A stretch of 54,448 bases of DNA, taken from NCBI RefSeq assembly GCF_024357955.1, contig NZ_JANEYT010000033.1, positions 1 through 54,448 of the forward strand, read 5' to 3'. Origin of the DNA: Photobacterium pectinilyticum. Lineage in GTDB: Bacteria; Pseudomonadota; Gammaproteobacteria; Enterobacterales; Vibrionaceae. Shown here in pieces: positions 25,784 to 35,468 of the stretch; position 1 is the stretch's first letter; every line of letters begins with the position of its first letter. The notes beneath the pieces were generated by a model, which searched no databases, was not told the origin of the DNA, and saw only the letters and a program-made list of their open reading frames with translations. A program made the position numbers and the translations under genes.

Positions 25784-27043
25784 TTAACGTGCCAACTTGT
25801 GATGGGCGCGCGAGAAGTGGCCGGCACAGAAGGCGCCAACAATCGACAACTCACCCGCTAGGCAAAGGGCTGCACAAACCTCAGACAAAGCTTGAGAATG
25901 ACCAGCACCATGTAAGCCCAGTAAGTCCAAACATGATTTTTGGCTAGGAAGAGATGTGCCGCCGCCAACGGTTCCTACCATAAGGTTTGGCAAGGTGACG
26001 GAGGCATATAAACCACCGTGTTGATTGACCTCAATACGGGTAATCCCCACCGCAGACTCCGCTACGCAGGCGGCATCTTGGCCGCAGGCAATGTAGAAGG
26101 CAGCGAGGGCATTGGCATAGTGGGCGTTAATACCGATACTGCCGCTGAGCGTGCCACCGATGGTATTCATGCGGGCAAATTCGGCCATTTTTTCGGGCGT
26201 GGTATGCAGCATTTTCTCGACCAGTTCTTTATCGATATTGACTTCGGCCGTCACTTTTTTTCCGCGTACACCGCGCAAGGTTTGTGCTGTTGCTTTCTTG
26301 TCCCCAGAAAGGTTGCCATCGAGGAAGGCTTCTAGCGGTTTGATTGGAGAGTGGTGCAAGATATGTTCGAACACCGCGTTGGTCGAAATCGTCACCATAT
26401 TCTGGCCGGACGCATCGCCTGTAAGGTATTCAAACACCAAGTAAACGTGGTTGCCTTCAATGTTGACACTGATATCGGTCAATTTACCGTGTCGTGTGGT
26501 CGATTCGGCAATACGACGGAATTCATCATATTGGGTGACAACCCAAGCGACAAATTGCCCGGCTTGCGCCAAGTCATAAAAAGCAAAACAAGGGGTACGA
26601 GTGACCCCTTCGTTAAGCAGCATGGCACTTGCCCCGCCAGCTTGGGTGATAAGCTGAGAACCACGGTTATACGAGGCAACAAGGGCGGCTTCGGTTGTGG
26701 CGAGTGGCACGTGATAATCATTTTGGGCAAACAAGCCGTTGACACGAAGTGGCCCAGCAATACCGACGGGCATTTTGACCGTACCAATGAAGTTTTCAAT
26801 ATTTTTGTTATAGCAGAGCATTTGCTCTTGTGTGTGTCCATCGAGCAGTTGTGCTTTGGCTTCCTCGTTATCGAGCATTTGCCAGCGTCGCTTAACCGCC
26901 TTGGGGGTAAGGTAAGGTGTTCGCGGCTGCTTTTTTTCCGGCTTGGTAAAATTTGAACCAAGGCGTTGCTGGAGCTCGTCAGCAGTGAAGTCATTGACCA
27001 CGGTTTTCATGTGGTCTTGTCGATGGAGATTTAGTTTTGGCAT
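25784..27043 (-). CDS. mvaA: Hydroxymethylglutaryl-CoA reductase
   Basis: The 419-aa product has class I-like motifs: ENFIGTVKMPVGIAGPL, the catalytic Glu in TTEAALVAS, GDASGQNMV, the catalytic Lys in VRGKKVTAEV, the Asp in GQDAACVAES, GTVGGGTSLPSQ and the C-terminal catalytic His region SRAHHKLAR. It makes mevalonate from HMG-CoA with NAD(P)H. It stands alone with its own terminator; no other mevalonate-pathway gene is in the window. AAGAAG lies 8 bases before the start. Confidence 0.93.
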   Translation of the reverse strand: MPKLNLHRQDHMKTVVNDFTADELQQRLGSNFTKPEKKQPRTPYLTPKAVKRRWQMLDNEEAKAQLLDGHTQEQMLCYNKNIENFIGTVKMPVGIAGPLRVNGLFAQNDYHVPLATTEAALVASYNRGSQLITQAGGASAMLLNEGVTRTPCFAFYDLAQAGQFVAWVVTQYDEFRRIAESTTRHGKLTDISVNIEGNHVYLVFEYLTGDASGQNMVTISTNAVFEHILHHSPIKPLEAFLDGNLSGDKKATAQTLRGVRGKKVTAEVNIDKELVEKMLHTTPEKMAEFARMNTIGGTLSGSIGINAHYANALAAFYIACGQDAACVAESAVGITRIEVNQHGGLYASVTLPNLMVGTVGGGTSLPSQKSCLDLLGLHGAGHSQALSEVCAALCLAGELSIVGAFCAGHFSRAHHKLAR

Positions 27044-27138
27044 AGCAGTACTTCTTAGCTAATGACTGCGGCGGATTGTAACCTCCTAATATCAAAACAC
27101 TACTCCTGCCAGTTTGGAAATTCAGGTGCAGACAGAAA

Positions 27139-27546
27139 TCATTCAGGTTTTTCTTGTTTGGCGATATTGAGGAATGTTGTCATCCCGCTGATATCTAAGT
27201 AACCGTCAGATTTCTTATGGGTTCGGAGGTATTGATAGCCAGTCACAATTGTTAACAGTTTATCTGCTTCAGTATTGCTGATTTTTTTACCGTTCACATG
27301 CTCAAAAGCAGCATTGAGTGCTGATTTGTCGACAACTTCAGCCTGACGGTACAGATAGCCGCAGCCTGTCGCTAACCATTCCAGAGAGCAATTGGCCCGC
27401 ATAGCGATCTGATTCGCCTTCACTAAACTTGGCTCGCTGCCTTTTAGGTATTTGCGGATTAAAGCTTCACTGATCTCTACCCGGCGGGCGAAGCCACTGA
27501 TGCTTTCTTCGCCGATCAGGGTTTTTAGGCGAGCGGAAAAAGTCAT
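27139..27546 (-). CDS. Small HTH (XRE/CI-like) regulator
   Basis: The 135-aa product has an N-terminal lambda-repressor-like helix-turn-helix (residues 1-60; ISGFARRVEISEALIRKYLKG), as in phage CI-type N-terminal domains. A short C-terminal helical part follows, without a peptidase domain. The start has GGAG about 8 bases upstream. It is divergent from the aldo/keto reductase gene, and a dyad lies over its own RBS, which suggests autoregulation (inference). Confidence 0.8.
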   Translation of the reverse strand: MTFSARLKTLIGEESISGFARRVEISEALIRKYLKGSEPSLVKANQIAMRANCSLEWLATGCGYLYRQAEVVDKSALNAAFEHVNGKKISNTEADKLLTIVTGYQYLRTHKKSDGYLDISGMTTFLNIAKQEKPE

Positions 27547-27553
27547 TGTTCGT

Positions 27554-27576
27554 ACTCCAGTTCGAAGGATTGGAGT
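27554..27576. promoter_or_regulatory. Dyad between the XRE and aldo/keto reductase genes
   Basis: ACTCCA-N11-TGGAGT inverted repeat with TTCGAA inside, spanning the RBS of the XRE gene. It is a candidate autoregulatory operator. Confidence 0.35.
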
Positions 27577-27648
27577 TATAGCATTGCCTCCTATTCAGAA
27601 CAAGCCTAGGATGGAAAGCGTTTTTTGAGTAAACGGAGTTAAGTGCAG

Positions 27649-28557
27649 ATGGTGGCAAAAGTTGAACTCACCCCGAAAGGGCCACAGTTTTCCGAGTTAG
27701 TTCAAGGCTATTGGCGTCTTGCCGATTGGCATATGAGTCCACAGGAACGATTGAGTTTCCTGAAACAGCATATTGAGTTAGGGATCACGACGGTTGATCA
27801 TGCTGATATCTACGGCGGTTACGCATGTGAGCAGTTGTTCGGTGAAGCGCTTTCGATTGACCCAAGTGTACGTGACCAAATTGAGATTGTGACGAAGTGC
27901 GATATCAACTTGTGTACCGACCTTGTGCCTGATCGTAAGATCAACCATTACGACACCAGCAAGCAGCACATTGTTCATTCAGTGAACAACTCTTTGTCTC
28001 GCCTTCAGGTTGAGAACATCGATGTTTTACTGATCCACCGTCCGGATGTATTGATGGATGCCGACGAGGTAGCTGAAGCCTTTGTTGAGTTGAAAAAGCA
28101 GGGTAAAGTGAACCACTTCGGTGTATCGAACTTCACGCCTTCTCAGTTTGATTTGCTGCAATCTCGCTTAGATGCACCATTAGTGACCAACCAAGTTGAG
28201 ATCAATCCACTTAGCTTTGAAGCAGCGCATGACGGTACATTGGATCAACTGCAAATGAAGCGTGTCAAGCCAATGGCATGGTCATGTTTGGGCGGCGGTG
28301 CAATTTTCTCTGGCCAGTCAGAGCAGCAAGTCCGGGTACGTAACGAACTAGAAGCGATCCGTGAAGAAGTGGGCGCGCAAAGTATTGATCAAGTGATTTA
28401 CGCGTGGGTTCGTCGTCTGCCGTCGAACCCAGTACCTATCATTGGCTCAGGTAAAATTGAGCGTGTACAGGCAGCGGTTGATGCATTGGGGATTACATTG
28501 ACTCGAGAGCAGTGGTATCGCGTGTGGGTTGCATCTAAAGGTCATGGTGTGCCATAG
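27649..28557 (+). CDS. Aldo/keto reductase, YdhF type
   Basis: The 302-aa product is an AKR TIM barrel with the catalytic tetrad context: Asp and Tyr in DHADIYGGY, Lys in VTKCD, His in LIHRPD. The N-terminal GYWRLADW and C-terminal PIIGSGKIERV are shared with E. coli YdhF. It is an NADPH-dependent oxidoreductase of unknown physiological substrate. GGAG lies 10 bases before the chosen ATG; a GTG six bases upstream is also possible. Confidence 0.9.
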   Translation: MVAKVELTPKGPQFSELVQGYWRLADWHMSPQERLSFLKQHIELGITTVDHADIYGGYACEQLFGEALSIDPSVRDQIEIVTKCDINLCTDLVPDRKINHYDTSKQHIVHSVNNSLSRLQVENIDVLLIHRPDVLMDADEVAEAFVELKKQGKVNHFGVSNFTPSQFDLLQSRLDAPLVTNQVEINPLSFEAAHDGTLDQLQMKRVKPMAWSCLGGGAIFSGQSEQQVRVRNELEAIREEVGAQSIDQVIYAWVRRLPSNPVPIIGSGKIERVQAAVDALGITLTREQWYRVWVASKGHGVP

Positions 28558-28615
28558 AGCCCGCATGCCTTGATTAGGCTGATGAACTAAATGTTCTTTC
28601 AGCTTGAATGAATTA

Positions 28616-28648
28616 AGCCTCTGTCTATACGTAGACAGAGGCTATTTA
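28616..28648. terminator. Bidirectional terminator between AKR and cellulose operon ends
   Basis: AGCCTCTGTCTA and TAGACAGAGGCT form a perfect 12-bp stem with loop TACG between convergent transcription units. Confidence 0.8.
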
Positions 28649-28656
28649 CTGAAGGC

Positions 28657-30108
28657 CTAGTAACAGCGTTTGTAACTTTTTTTCTGTGCACACTCCGCAG
28701 TTTTCAATGCATCCTGTAGGTTTTCATCATGCGGGTAAGCATCGACCAGTTCACGGAATGTCTCCACTGCTTTATTATTTTGCTTCTGGTTGTAATACGC
28801 CCATCCCTTAATTTCAGCTAGTCCGACTTCCTTGCCATACGCTTGCTCGAAATTTTCACTATGATCAATGACATACTGATAATCCTGTTTTTCGTAAGCA
28901 TTGAGAATCGCTTTAGTTTCTCTTTGCTTGGCGTAAAGTATTTTCTGGCTTGGGTCGGCAAGGTTATTGGCAAGGAATTCAGCATGTTGCTCAAACCCAG
29001 CTTTGTTAAGTGCCAAGGTGTAACCATACTGGGTTGTTTCGTACTGCTTATTGCCACTATCCATTTTTTCTAGTGCTTTTTCGAACGAACGCTTAGCCGT
29101 TAAAGGGCGATCCATTTCGTACCATTGCCAGCCAGCTAAAGCATGCTGTTCGGCACTGAGTGATTTGTTTTTATACAGTAACTCAAGGCACTGTTGTGGG
29201 TCTGATTGGCATGCTTTAGCCAACTTTGGTGATTGGCTGTTAGCATCCAGTGTTTTCAAGCTTGGATAACGCGAAGACCACAGTTGCTGATAGCGTTTTG
29301 CTTCATCGATTTTACCTAATTGTTGGAGGCTTAGGATCTTGCCTTCAATTTGCTTGCGGCTTGGGGTTTCTGTCCAGCCTATTGATTTATCGAACCATGC
29401 GAGTGCAGTACTGTATTGCTTGTTTTTTAGGTGTTGCCAGCCTAAAAGCTCAGCCCCCGTCGCATCTTTCTTTTGTGAGATTAATTGGCTTGCTGAGTGG
29501 GTTTGATTTGCATTTAAGCGTTGTTGACTCAACCTGGCAAGGTTGGCCTGGTAGGCAAGCTTTTCGTAATCAACAGCATTGTAACTGCTGCTATTTTTGT
29601 ATCGAGTTAGAATATCGGAACTGGCATAGGCGTTGGTCCAGCCAAGTGCCTTTTGGGTTGTCGACAAACCATGCTTTGGGCAACCTGATAAAAGATTTGA
29701 TAGTTTTTGTTTTGAATTCGGCCCATAACCAGATTGGGTTTCTTGTTGAAGATCTAACCACGCCCATTGAATGCGCGAGCAAGTCACCCATTGTGGATTT
29801 TCCCGCAGTAACTGATTGGATTGGGTGATTTGCTTATTGGCAATGGCTGTTTCGAGTTGAGCCAATGATGAACGATAATGGATCTCTTCACTTAAAGATT
29901 CTGAAATTGGTTGATTCCCAGCAGCTTGCTTGGCGGCTTGCCAGCCTTCTTTATTCAGCGTGTCCCAAATTGGGCTTTCATCAAAATGTTTGTACTGTTG
30001 CTGTGGGTTGACTTCAACAGAAACATCGCTTTCCAATAGTTTGATATAGGTTTGCTCTGAAGCCATGGCTGGGGCCACAACAAGGAGAGCTAAGGGTAGG
30101 GCTTTCAT
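28657..30108 (-). CDS. Periplasmic TPR protein of the cellulose operon (BcsK/BcsC-TPR-like)
   Basis: The 483-aa product has a signal peptide (MKALPLALLVVAPAMAS) and then helical repeats with TPR character (LGWQHLKNKQYSTALAWFDK, LAGWQWYEMDRPLTAKRSFE, IKGWAYYNQKQNNKAVETF). BcsC proteins have about 700 TPR residues plus a C-terminal 16-strand barrel; here the protein ends right after the repeats, so no barrel is present. It fits the BcsK type of alphaproteobacterial type III cellulose clusters. The start at 30108 is chosen over an upstream TTG because AGAGG is 8 bases before it. It overlaps bcsZ by 4 bases. Confidence 0.8.
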   Translation of the reverse strand: MKALPLALLVVAPAMASEQTYIKLLESDVSVEVNPQQQYKHFDESPIWDTLNKEGWQAAKQAAGNQPISESLSEEIHYRSSLAQLETAIANKQITQSNQLLRENPQWVTCSRIQWAWLDLQQETQSGYGPNSKQKLSNLLSGCPKHGLSTTQKALGWTNAYASSDILTRYKNSSSYNAVDYEKLAYQANLARLSQQRLNANQTHSASQLISQKKDATGAELLGWQHLKNKQYSTALAWFDKSIGWTETPSRKQIEGKILSLQQLGKIDEAKRYQQLWSSRYPSLKTLDANSQSPKLAKACQSDPQQCLELLYKNKSLSAEQHALAGWQWYEMDRPLTAKRSFEKALEKMDSGNKQYETTQYGYTLALNKAGFEQHAEFLANNLADPSQKILYAKQRETKAILNAYEKQDYQYVIDHSENFEQAYGKEVGLAEIKGWAYYNQKQNNKAVETFRELVDAYPHDENLQDALKTAECAQKKSYKRCY

Positions 30109-31130
30109 TGGCAATACCTCTCGTGAAATGCAATATGGGAGAAAATAATTAAGCTTGATGAGTAGTAATCATCACTACTGTTTGGATGAGGGAGCGCACT
30201 TCGATGCTTGTAGGTTTCCTGACTGAGCTGAACCAATGTCGCGACAGCAGTGGCACCGTTTGGTGCTCTAAAAGGTGCCATTTGTCCGTCTTCGACATCA
30301 ACCCAAGCTTTGTTGTGCTGGAACAGCCAGCGGCGGTAGTTGTCATTCACGGCATCGTCGTAGCCACCCCAGATGAGGTACAGAGGGATACGATAGCTGG
30401 AATAGCTAAAACGGCTTGGAAACTGTTCAGAGGGCTGCCAACTATTATCTCGGTACTCCAGCCAGTCAGTAGGAAGTTGATATTGGCCGTACCGGTTACT
30501 GTCTAAGATTGATAAGCCACCTTGGTTCAGTGACGCCCAAACCGTATTCATTTTTGCAAAATCATTGAAAGCAGGATAAACCCAATAAGAAGGGTTAACG
30601 GTGGTTGAGCTGGTTTTTTCAAACCCGTATTGGGCTGGTAGAAAGGCCTGTTGGCCACCAAGTGTTACAAAGTGAGAGGCTTCCAACTCATTAATGATGG
30701 ATTTGGCCTGTTGTTGGTACTGATGCTCAGGCCAAAGCTGGTGTCCCTTGAGCAGTGCCCAAGCAATGAAAATATCGCCGTCACTGGCATTGTTGTTATC
30801 TGGGATATGCGGTAATGATGGTTGCCATTTCCATGCAAACAATGGGTCATCTTGACGTTGTAAATGGTTTTGAGTCCATTGCCAAAGTTGTTTGAAAGTT
30901 TGATGGTCATTGAAAAATGCCGCCATTAGCATGCCATAGCCCTGGCTTTCGCTATGACTGATACTGCCATTGCCGTTATCAACGACCCTACCGCCAGGGT
31001 TAATGAATCTATCCTTGTAAGAACTCCATAATTGCTGATCAGCTCGGATATTGCAGCCGTGTACTTTGGCTGCAACTTGTGAGCTGGTGAGCAGTGGAAT
31101 GATGGCCATAACCAAAGGACTCAATTTCAT
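30105..31130 (-). CDS. bcsZ: Endoglucanase BcsZ (GH8)
   Basis: The 341-aa product has a signal peptide (to about residue 21, QVAA) and a GH8 barrel. The catalytic acid is E61 in SHSESQGYGM and the conserved Asp pair is in NASDGDIFIAW (D117/D119), with PSYWVYPAF further on. It trims nascent cellulose in the periplasm. It overlaps bcsB by 4 bases. Confidence 0.92.
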   Translation of the reverse strand: MKLSPLVMAIIPLLTSSQVAAKVHGCNIRADQQLWSSYKDRFINPGGRVVDNGNGSISHSESQGYGMLMAAFFNDHQTFKQLWQWTQNHLQRQDDPLFAWKWQPSLPHIPDNNNASDGDIFIAWALLKGHQLWPEHQYQQQAKSIINELEASHFVTLGGQQAFLPAQYGFEKTSSTTVNPSYWVYPAFNDFAKMNTVWASLNQGGLSILDSNRYGQYQLPTDWLEYRDNSWQPSEQFPSRFSYSSYRIPLYLIWGGYDDAVNDNYRRWLFQHNKAWVDVEDGQMAPFRAPNGATAVATLVQLSQETYKHRSALPHPNSSDDYYSSSLIIFSHIAFHERYCQ

Positions 31131-33235
31131 AGCGGCTTCTCCAGTTGGCGGTGGATAAGCAAAGTCAATGGTAGCAATAGCAATATCAATACAATGGGTA
31201 AGGAGTAGGGGTAGGCGATGAAGCCAGATCGAGCAAGTTCTTTATCGGCTTCCACACTGCGGGTTGCGAGTTCGATGTCACCGTGAGCGACGGATTTCTG
31301 CCGGTTGAGATACATCATCATCTCTTGATTGAAAATAGCGTCGCTGTCAGCATTGAATATGATATTACGCCAACCGTTGTTCGCTGTTGTTAGCCTCGCG
31401 AATTGGTCGAACTGGCTATCGGCTTGCCAGTACGCTTGCTTTGTACCGTATTGATAGAGGGTATTGGAACCGTTGGGCTCGAGATCATAAGTGGATTCTC
31501 GACTTGAAAAGGCTGTCTGACCATTTTGCATCTTTGCCATGCTATTGATCAGAGTATGACGAAGTGATGCTAGCAGACCGCTATTTTCATTCGCGCTCTG
31601 AGGGTTAACCCCAAGGGTATTGCCGACGTTGAAAGTGAGGTTGATAGGGCGTCGCTGGGTGTTGTTTTCCGTAACGAGCAATTCGGTCATTGGACGCTGA
31701 GCTTCCCAGGTGATATGGCTAAGCAGTTGCCATATAGCTGTGAGTTGGCTTTCCTCGCTGTAATTAATTGTAAGCTGTGTTTCACGCCCATTATTTGCGG
31801 TCATGAATAACAGTTGATCGGCGGGCAGTTGCTGATCAAACTTAGTGACGTAATTAACCCATGCACCCAAGCGAAGGACTGAGCTTTTCTCAATGTGGGC
31901 AATGAATGGCATAGGAGCTGCGCTATAGCTGTCTGTTTGTTCAGGACCGTATAGCTCGACACTGACTTTGTTTAGCCCTGGACGAAGCTTATTCATCGGA
32001 AAAGATAAACGGTAATGCTGCGTTTCCCGCCAGCGGCTGGCACGTAATGGCATGCTATTGGCGTAATCGCCATTGACTCGAATAACCATCGCGGCTTCAC
32101 CCGGTACAACCGAAGGGTGGGCAAGCAGCAAATTGATATGGGCTTTCTCATCGGGACTGAACAATGAATTTGCCGGCATCACCAAAGGCAGTACTAAGGG
32201 CGCTTGGCCGAAATTCTGTTGGGGGGTAAATTGGGAAATGGTGTATTCCCCCTTGCTCTGAAGCTGGGCTTTACCCGGTTGTTGATATCGGCCAACGACA
32301 GCGAATTTGTAAGCAGGAAGGGGGTAGCTGGGGTTGGCAAAATAGGCTGCGGCCTCAAGTAACTCGTTTTCGTCCCTACCCGAAACAATCAGCAGCCATT
32401 GGTTTGAGCCTTGTTGTTGAACTAGGCCGAGGTAAGGTCCTTGGATCCCTGCAAGGTGAGCACTGGGCAGTATGTTCATAGTTTTAAATTGTTCAGGCAA
32501 ACCAAACACTAACTGTACTTTGCTGCTAGGTTTATCCAACTCGTCTTTAGAGTCGGGTATGCCTTGTGTTTGTTGATCGAAGTATTGATACAAATATGAT
32601 TTACTGCCGCTGCGTAAAGTCCACCCCTGAACAAGTTGGCTTGCGATAGAAAGGGCGGCTTCAGTATTCCCCGGTATTTGGCTGACAAGCTGAATTGGCT
32701 TGTCATGTAGCTGTCCACTCATGATTAATGCAGAAAAGTCCGCCAGTGTTGATTCTGCCGTCGTCTTTGTGAAGTCGAGTTCAATGTAAGACTGCTGAGC
32801 CAGAACCTTAGTGACGGCTTCGGATGCTTCGAGCCGTTGTTCAGCAAGGCTTAATGACGCAGGGAGTTGATGACGAACCGAAATTGTCATGATATTCCCA
32901 TAACGCTCTAGCAACGCTTGGGATAGGTTAACAACGATTTGTTGTGATATGCCATTGGGCTGTAGTTGTATGTTAGCGATAGGCTTGTCACCAAGATTAA
33001 CCCACAGGTGGGCTAAATCTATGTTTCCCGAGTGGGTGAGTGATAACGCTACTTTGATGTTATTGACTTGTTGATCCTCTAATATGGTGAGTGGAAAACT
33101 GAGTTTGTCCCACTGACCACGCAGCGTTGAATCTTGCCCCTCCGGCAAGATGAAGCTAAGAGGTACATTGACCGTTTGAGCAAGGCTTATGGCGGAGAAA
33201 AGTAGGCCATAAATGAGTATTAGATAGCGTTTCAT
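31127..33235 (-). CDS. bcsB: Cellulose synthase regulatory subunit BcsB
   Basis: The 702-aa product has a signal peptide (to about residue 19), a large periplasmic region of carbohydrate-binding/ferredoxin-like repeats and one C-terminal membrane anchor (PIVLILLLLPLTLLIHRQ). Typical BcsB elements include LPLVMPANSLFSPDE and RVNGDYANSMPLR. It guides the polymer from BcsA across the periplasm. It overlaps bcsA and bcsZ by 4 bases each. Confidence 0.9.
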   Translation of the reverse strand: MKRYLILIYGLLFSAISLAQTVNVPLSFILPEGQDSTLRGQWDKLSFPLTILEDQQVNNIKVALSLTHSGNIDLAHLWVNLGDKPIANIQLQPNGISQQIVVNLSQALLERYGNIMTISVRHQLPASLSLAEQRLEASEAVTKVLAQQSYIELDFTKTTAESTLADFSALIMSGQLHDKPIQLVSQIPGNTEAALSIASQLVQGWTLRSGSKSYLYQYFDQQTQGIPDSKDELDKPSSKVQLVFGLPEQFKTMNILPSAHLAGIQGPYLGLVQQQGSNQWLLIVSGRDENELLEAAAYFANPSYPLPAYKFAVVGRYQQPGKAQLQSKGEYTISQFTPQQNFGQAPLVLPLVMPANSLFSPDEKAHINLLLAHPSVVPGEAAMVIRVNGDYANSMPLRASRWRETQHYRLSFPMNKLRPGLNKVSVELYGPEQTDSYSAAPMPFIAHIEKSSVLRLGAWVNYVTKFDQQLPADQLLFMTANNGRETQLTINYSEESQLTAIWQLLSHITWEAQRPMTELLVTENNTQRRPINLTFNVGNTLGVNPQSANENSGLLASLRHTLINSMAKMQNGQTAFSSRESTYDLEPNGSNTLYQYGTKQAYWQADSQFDQFARLTTANNGWRNIIFNADSDAIFNQEMMMYLNRQKSVAHGDIELATRSVEADKELARSGFIAYPYSLPIVLILLLLPLTLLIHRQLEKPL

Positions 33236-35466
33236 TGGCGTACATCCTGTGTTTTGCTTTCATTTTGCTCTGATGGGTTGTCGGCAATAGAAGTGTGGCG
33301 CGACACCGAGAGGGTATAGGTCAAGCTTTTAAAGCCGAGCTTGAAGAAGTGTGCGATAGCGTGGATCACGCCTCGACGTTGTTGCTGTTCAAATGCTCTT
33401 CGTTGTGACCATTTTTCACTGTCACCAAATGTTAGAGCGGTTAACGCTTGCCATGCTGTCGTGCTGCTTTCCAAAACCTCACAATTTGCAGTTTGTCCGT
33501 TAGAAAGGTAATTAACGCGATGTACACGTAACGCTATTCGTTGTGGCTTGAGCTTTTTCTTCCCATTTTTAGTCGTGCCCGGCTGCTCAATAAAACAGGT
33601 AAGTTCCACAATATCTGCAGGCTGAAGGTTGCTATTGAGAGACTTGATGGTCAGGTGTGCGCCGTTCATTGATGTGTCATCGATAATGGTTTGCGCAGTG
33701 CTATCTCCAATGGTAACAAACCCTTGACGGCTGCATGAGGTACGAGGCTCAGCACGGCGTTGCCTTCTTTCCACTAGTGCTCCAAGGCAAACGAGGCACA
33801 TCATCAGGTTGAACGTGTTGAATACCAAAACGACGGCCAGTTGCCCCTGTTCAGCGGAGTAATGATAAAAACGATACAGACCGAGCCCCTCGGCAAAGCC
33901 AATGATGGCAGTGATAACAATGACCACTGGCATTAAGGGAGAGAAGTGGGTGTGGTTTGTGGTTTCCCCTTTAGGGGTGACCGCAAAACTGGGCTTACGG
34001 GGGTTGATTATCGCGGATAACACAGGAATGGCGAGAAAAATGGCCAAAATGGTTTCATAGAATTCAGAGAACAAAGTATTTCGATTATTACCAAATAAAT
34101 GCTGGGTGATCAGAATACTGATCACTAGGTGTGGTACGGCATAGGCTATGAAGTCATTGGCATTACCGACAAATATCTGCAAATCGAAAAGTAAGTAACA
34201 AAGCGGTGCGATCAAATAGATCATCCTGAAAATAGGGAAAAACCAAAATAACGTCGAATTGAGGTAGCACAGTTTCTGTGGCAGCGTTAGACCACGCTTC
34301 AGGAGCGGATTGTTGAGCATCAATATTTGTAACATGCCCTGCGCCCAGCGAGTCCGTTGAGTCACATAACTGCCAAAAGTATCCGGTGACAATCCGGCGA
34401 TCATTGCCTTGTTTATGTATGCGCTATCCCAGCCTTTGGCATGAATGTCCAGCGCTGTATCGGCATCCTCGGTAATGGTTCGAGTGGATATTCCACCAAT
34501 ATCATCAAGTGCCTTGCGGCGAATAACGGCAGCCGAGCCACAGAAAAAACTTGCGTTCCAGAAGTCCAGCCCTTTGAGAATACCGTTGTAGAACATCTCA
34601 TTTTCTGAAGGCACCTTGTTCTCAATACCTAAGTTTCTCTCGATTGGGTTTGGGGTAACAAAAAAGTGTGGAGTTTGGACAAAGCCCAAATTTGGCTGTT
34701 GCTGAAAGTGGCCTATGGTACTTTTCAAGAAGTCTTTAGCAGGAACATGATCCGCATCGAGGATGAGGATCAGATCCCCGTTGCTGTGAGAGAGTGCATG
34801 ATTAATATTGCCAGCCTTGGCATGGTTGTTTTCTGCGCGGGTGAGATAGTTCACGCTTAGCTGCTGGCATAATTTCTTAAGAGAGTTTGAACGATTTCGA
34901 GCTGCGTTAGCTTGCTCTGGATCCGGGTTGTTGAGTTTTTGGGCTGTACCGCCATCATCAAGTACCCATATGTTAACAATACCTGGGTACTGTAATTGTG
35001 TCGCTGCTGCGATGGTCGGGCCTACAACCCGAAGAGATTCATTGTACGTAGGAATAAAAACATCAACAGTGGGCAGAGGTTTATCTTCATTGATTGGAAT
35101 GATTGCGCGGTCACGATGCTTGGCATTGACAAAAATCCCTAACAGATAAATGGTGATGCCATATATTTCGGTCACGAGTAAGGCGAGGGCAAATGGCATA
35201 TCCAAGCTACTCTCCCACGGCAATGTTTGGTCGTAACGCCACCAAATATAGCGGATGGAAATAAAAGCACCGGTTAGTAGCATCAACAACTGCAAATAAG
35301 GTTTGTTGTTGGCCGTCATGCCCATTAGTACAATGAAAAAGGCACTGGCCGATAACCATAAATGGGTTTCCATTGAGACTTGTACGGTTGCCAGACTGAA
35401 TATGGCGAGAATAAGAATGCCGGCTGCGAGGCACTTCATCCATGATACTGCATTAAAAAAACGCAT
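33232..35466 (-). CDS. bcsA: Cellulose synthase catalytic subunit BcsA
   Basis: The 744-aa GT2 enzyme has about eight membrane helices and the complete catalytic set: D170/D171 in WVLDDGG, DAD at 237-239, FFCGS at 307-311, TED at 332-334 and QRTRW at 370-374. The C-terminal PilZ domain keeps both c-di-GMP motifs: RAEPR (571-575) and DTSMNG (597-602). Activity should therefore depend on c-di-GMP. It polymerises UDP-glucose into beta-1,4-glucan and feeds it to BcsB. Two bases separate it from the upstream lipoprotein gene. Confidence 0.95.
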   Translation of the reverse strand: MRFFNAVSWMKCLAAGILILAIFSLATVQVSMETHLWLSASAFFIVLMGMTANNKPYLQLLMLLTGAFISIRYIWWRYDQTLPWESSLDMPFALALLVTEIYGITIYLLGIFVNAKHRDRAIIPINEDKPLPTVDVFIPTYNESLRVVGPTIAAATQLQYPGIVNIWVLDDGGTAQKLNNPDPEQANAARNRSNSLKKLCQQLSVNYLTRAENNHAKAGNINHALSHSNGDLILILDADHVPAKDFLKSTIGHFQQQPNLGFVQTPHFFVTPNPIERNLGIENKVPSENEMFYNGILKGLDFWNASFFCGSAAVIRRKALDDIGGISTRTITEDADTALDIHAKGWDSAYINKAMIAGLSPDTFGSYVTQRTRWAQGMLQILMLNNPLLKRGLTLPQKLCYLNSTLFWFFPIFRMIYLIAPLCYLLFDLQIFVGNANDFIAYAVPHLVISILITQHLFGNNRNTLFSEFYETILAIFLAIPVLSAIINPRKPSFAVTPKGETTNHTHFSPLMPVVIVITAIIGFAEGLGLYRFYHYSAEQGQLAVVLVFNTFNLMMCLVCLGALVERRQRRAEPRTSCSRQGFVTIGDSTAQTIIDDTSMNGAHLTIKSLNSNLQPADIVELTCFIEQPGTTKNGKKKLKPQRIALRVHRVNYLSNGQTANCEVLESSTTAWQALTALTFGDSEKWSQRRAFEQQQRRGVIHAIAHFFKLGFKSLTYTLSVSRHTSIADNPSEQNESKTQDVRQ

Positions 35467-35468
35467 CG

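Noticed and set aside
26351..26956. 201-codon frame opposite HMG-CoA reductase
   Set aside because: Antisense shadow; the reductase motifs are complete on the other strand.
29250..29828. 192-codon frame opposite the cellulose TPR gene
   Set aside because: It lies antisense within an operon gene with clear TPR repeats; no RBS or domain.
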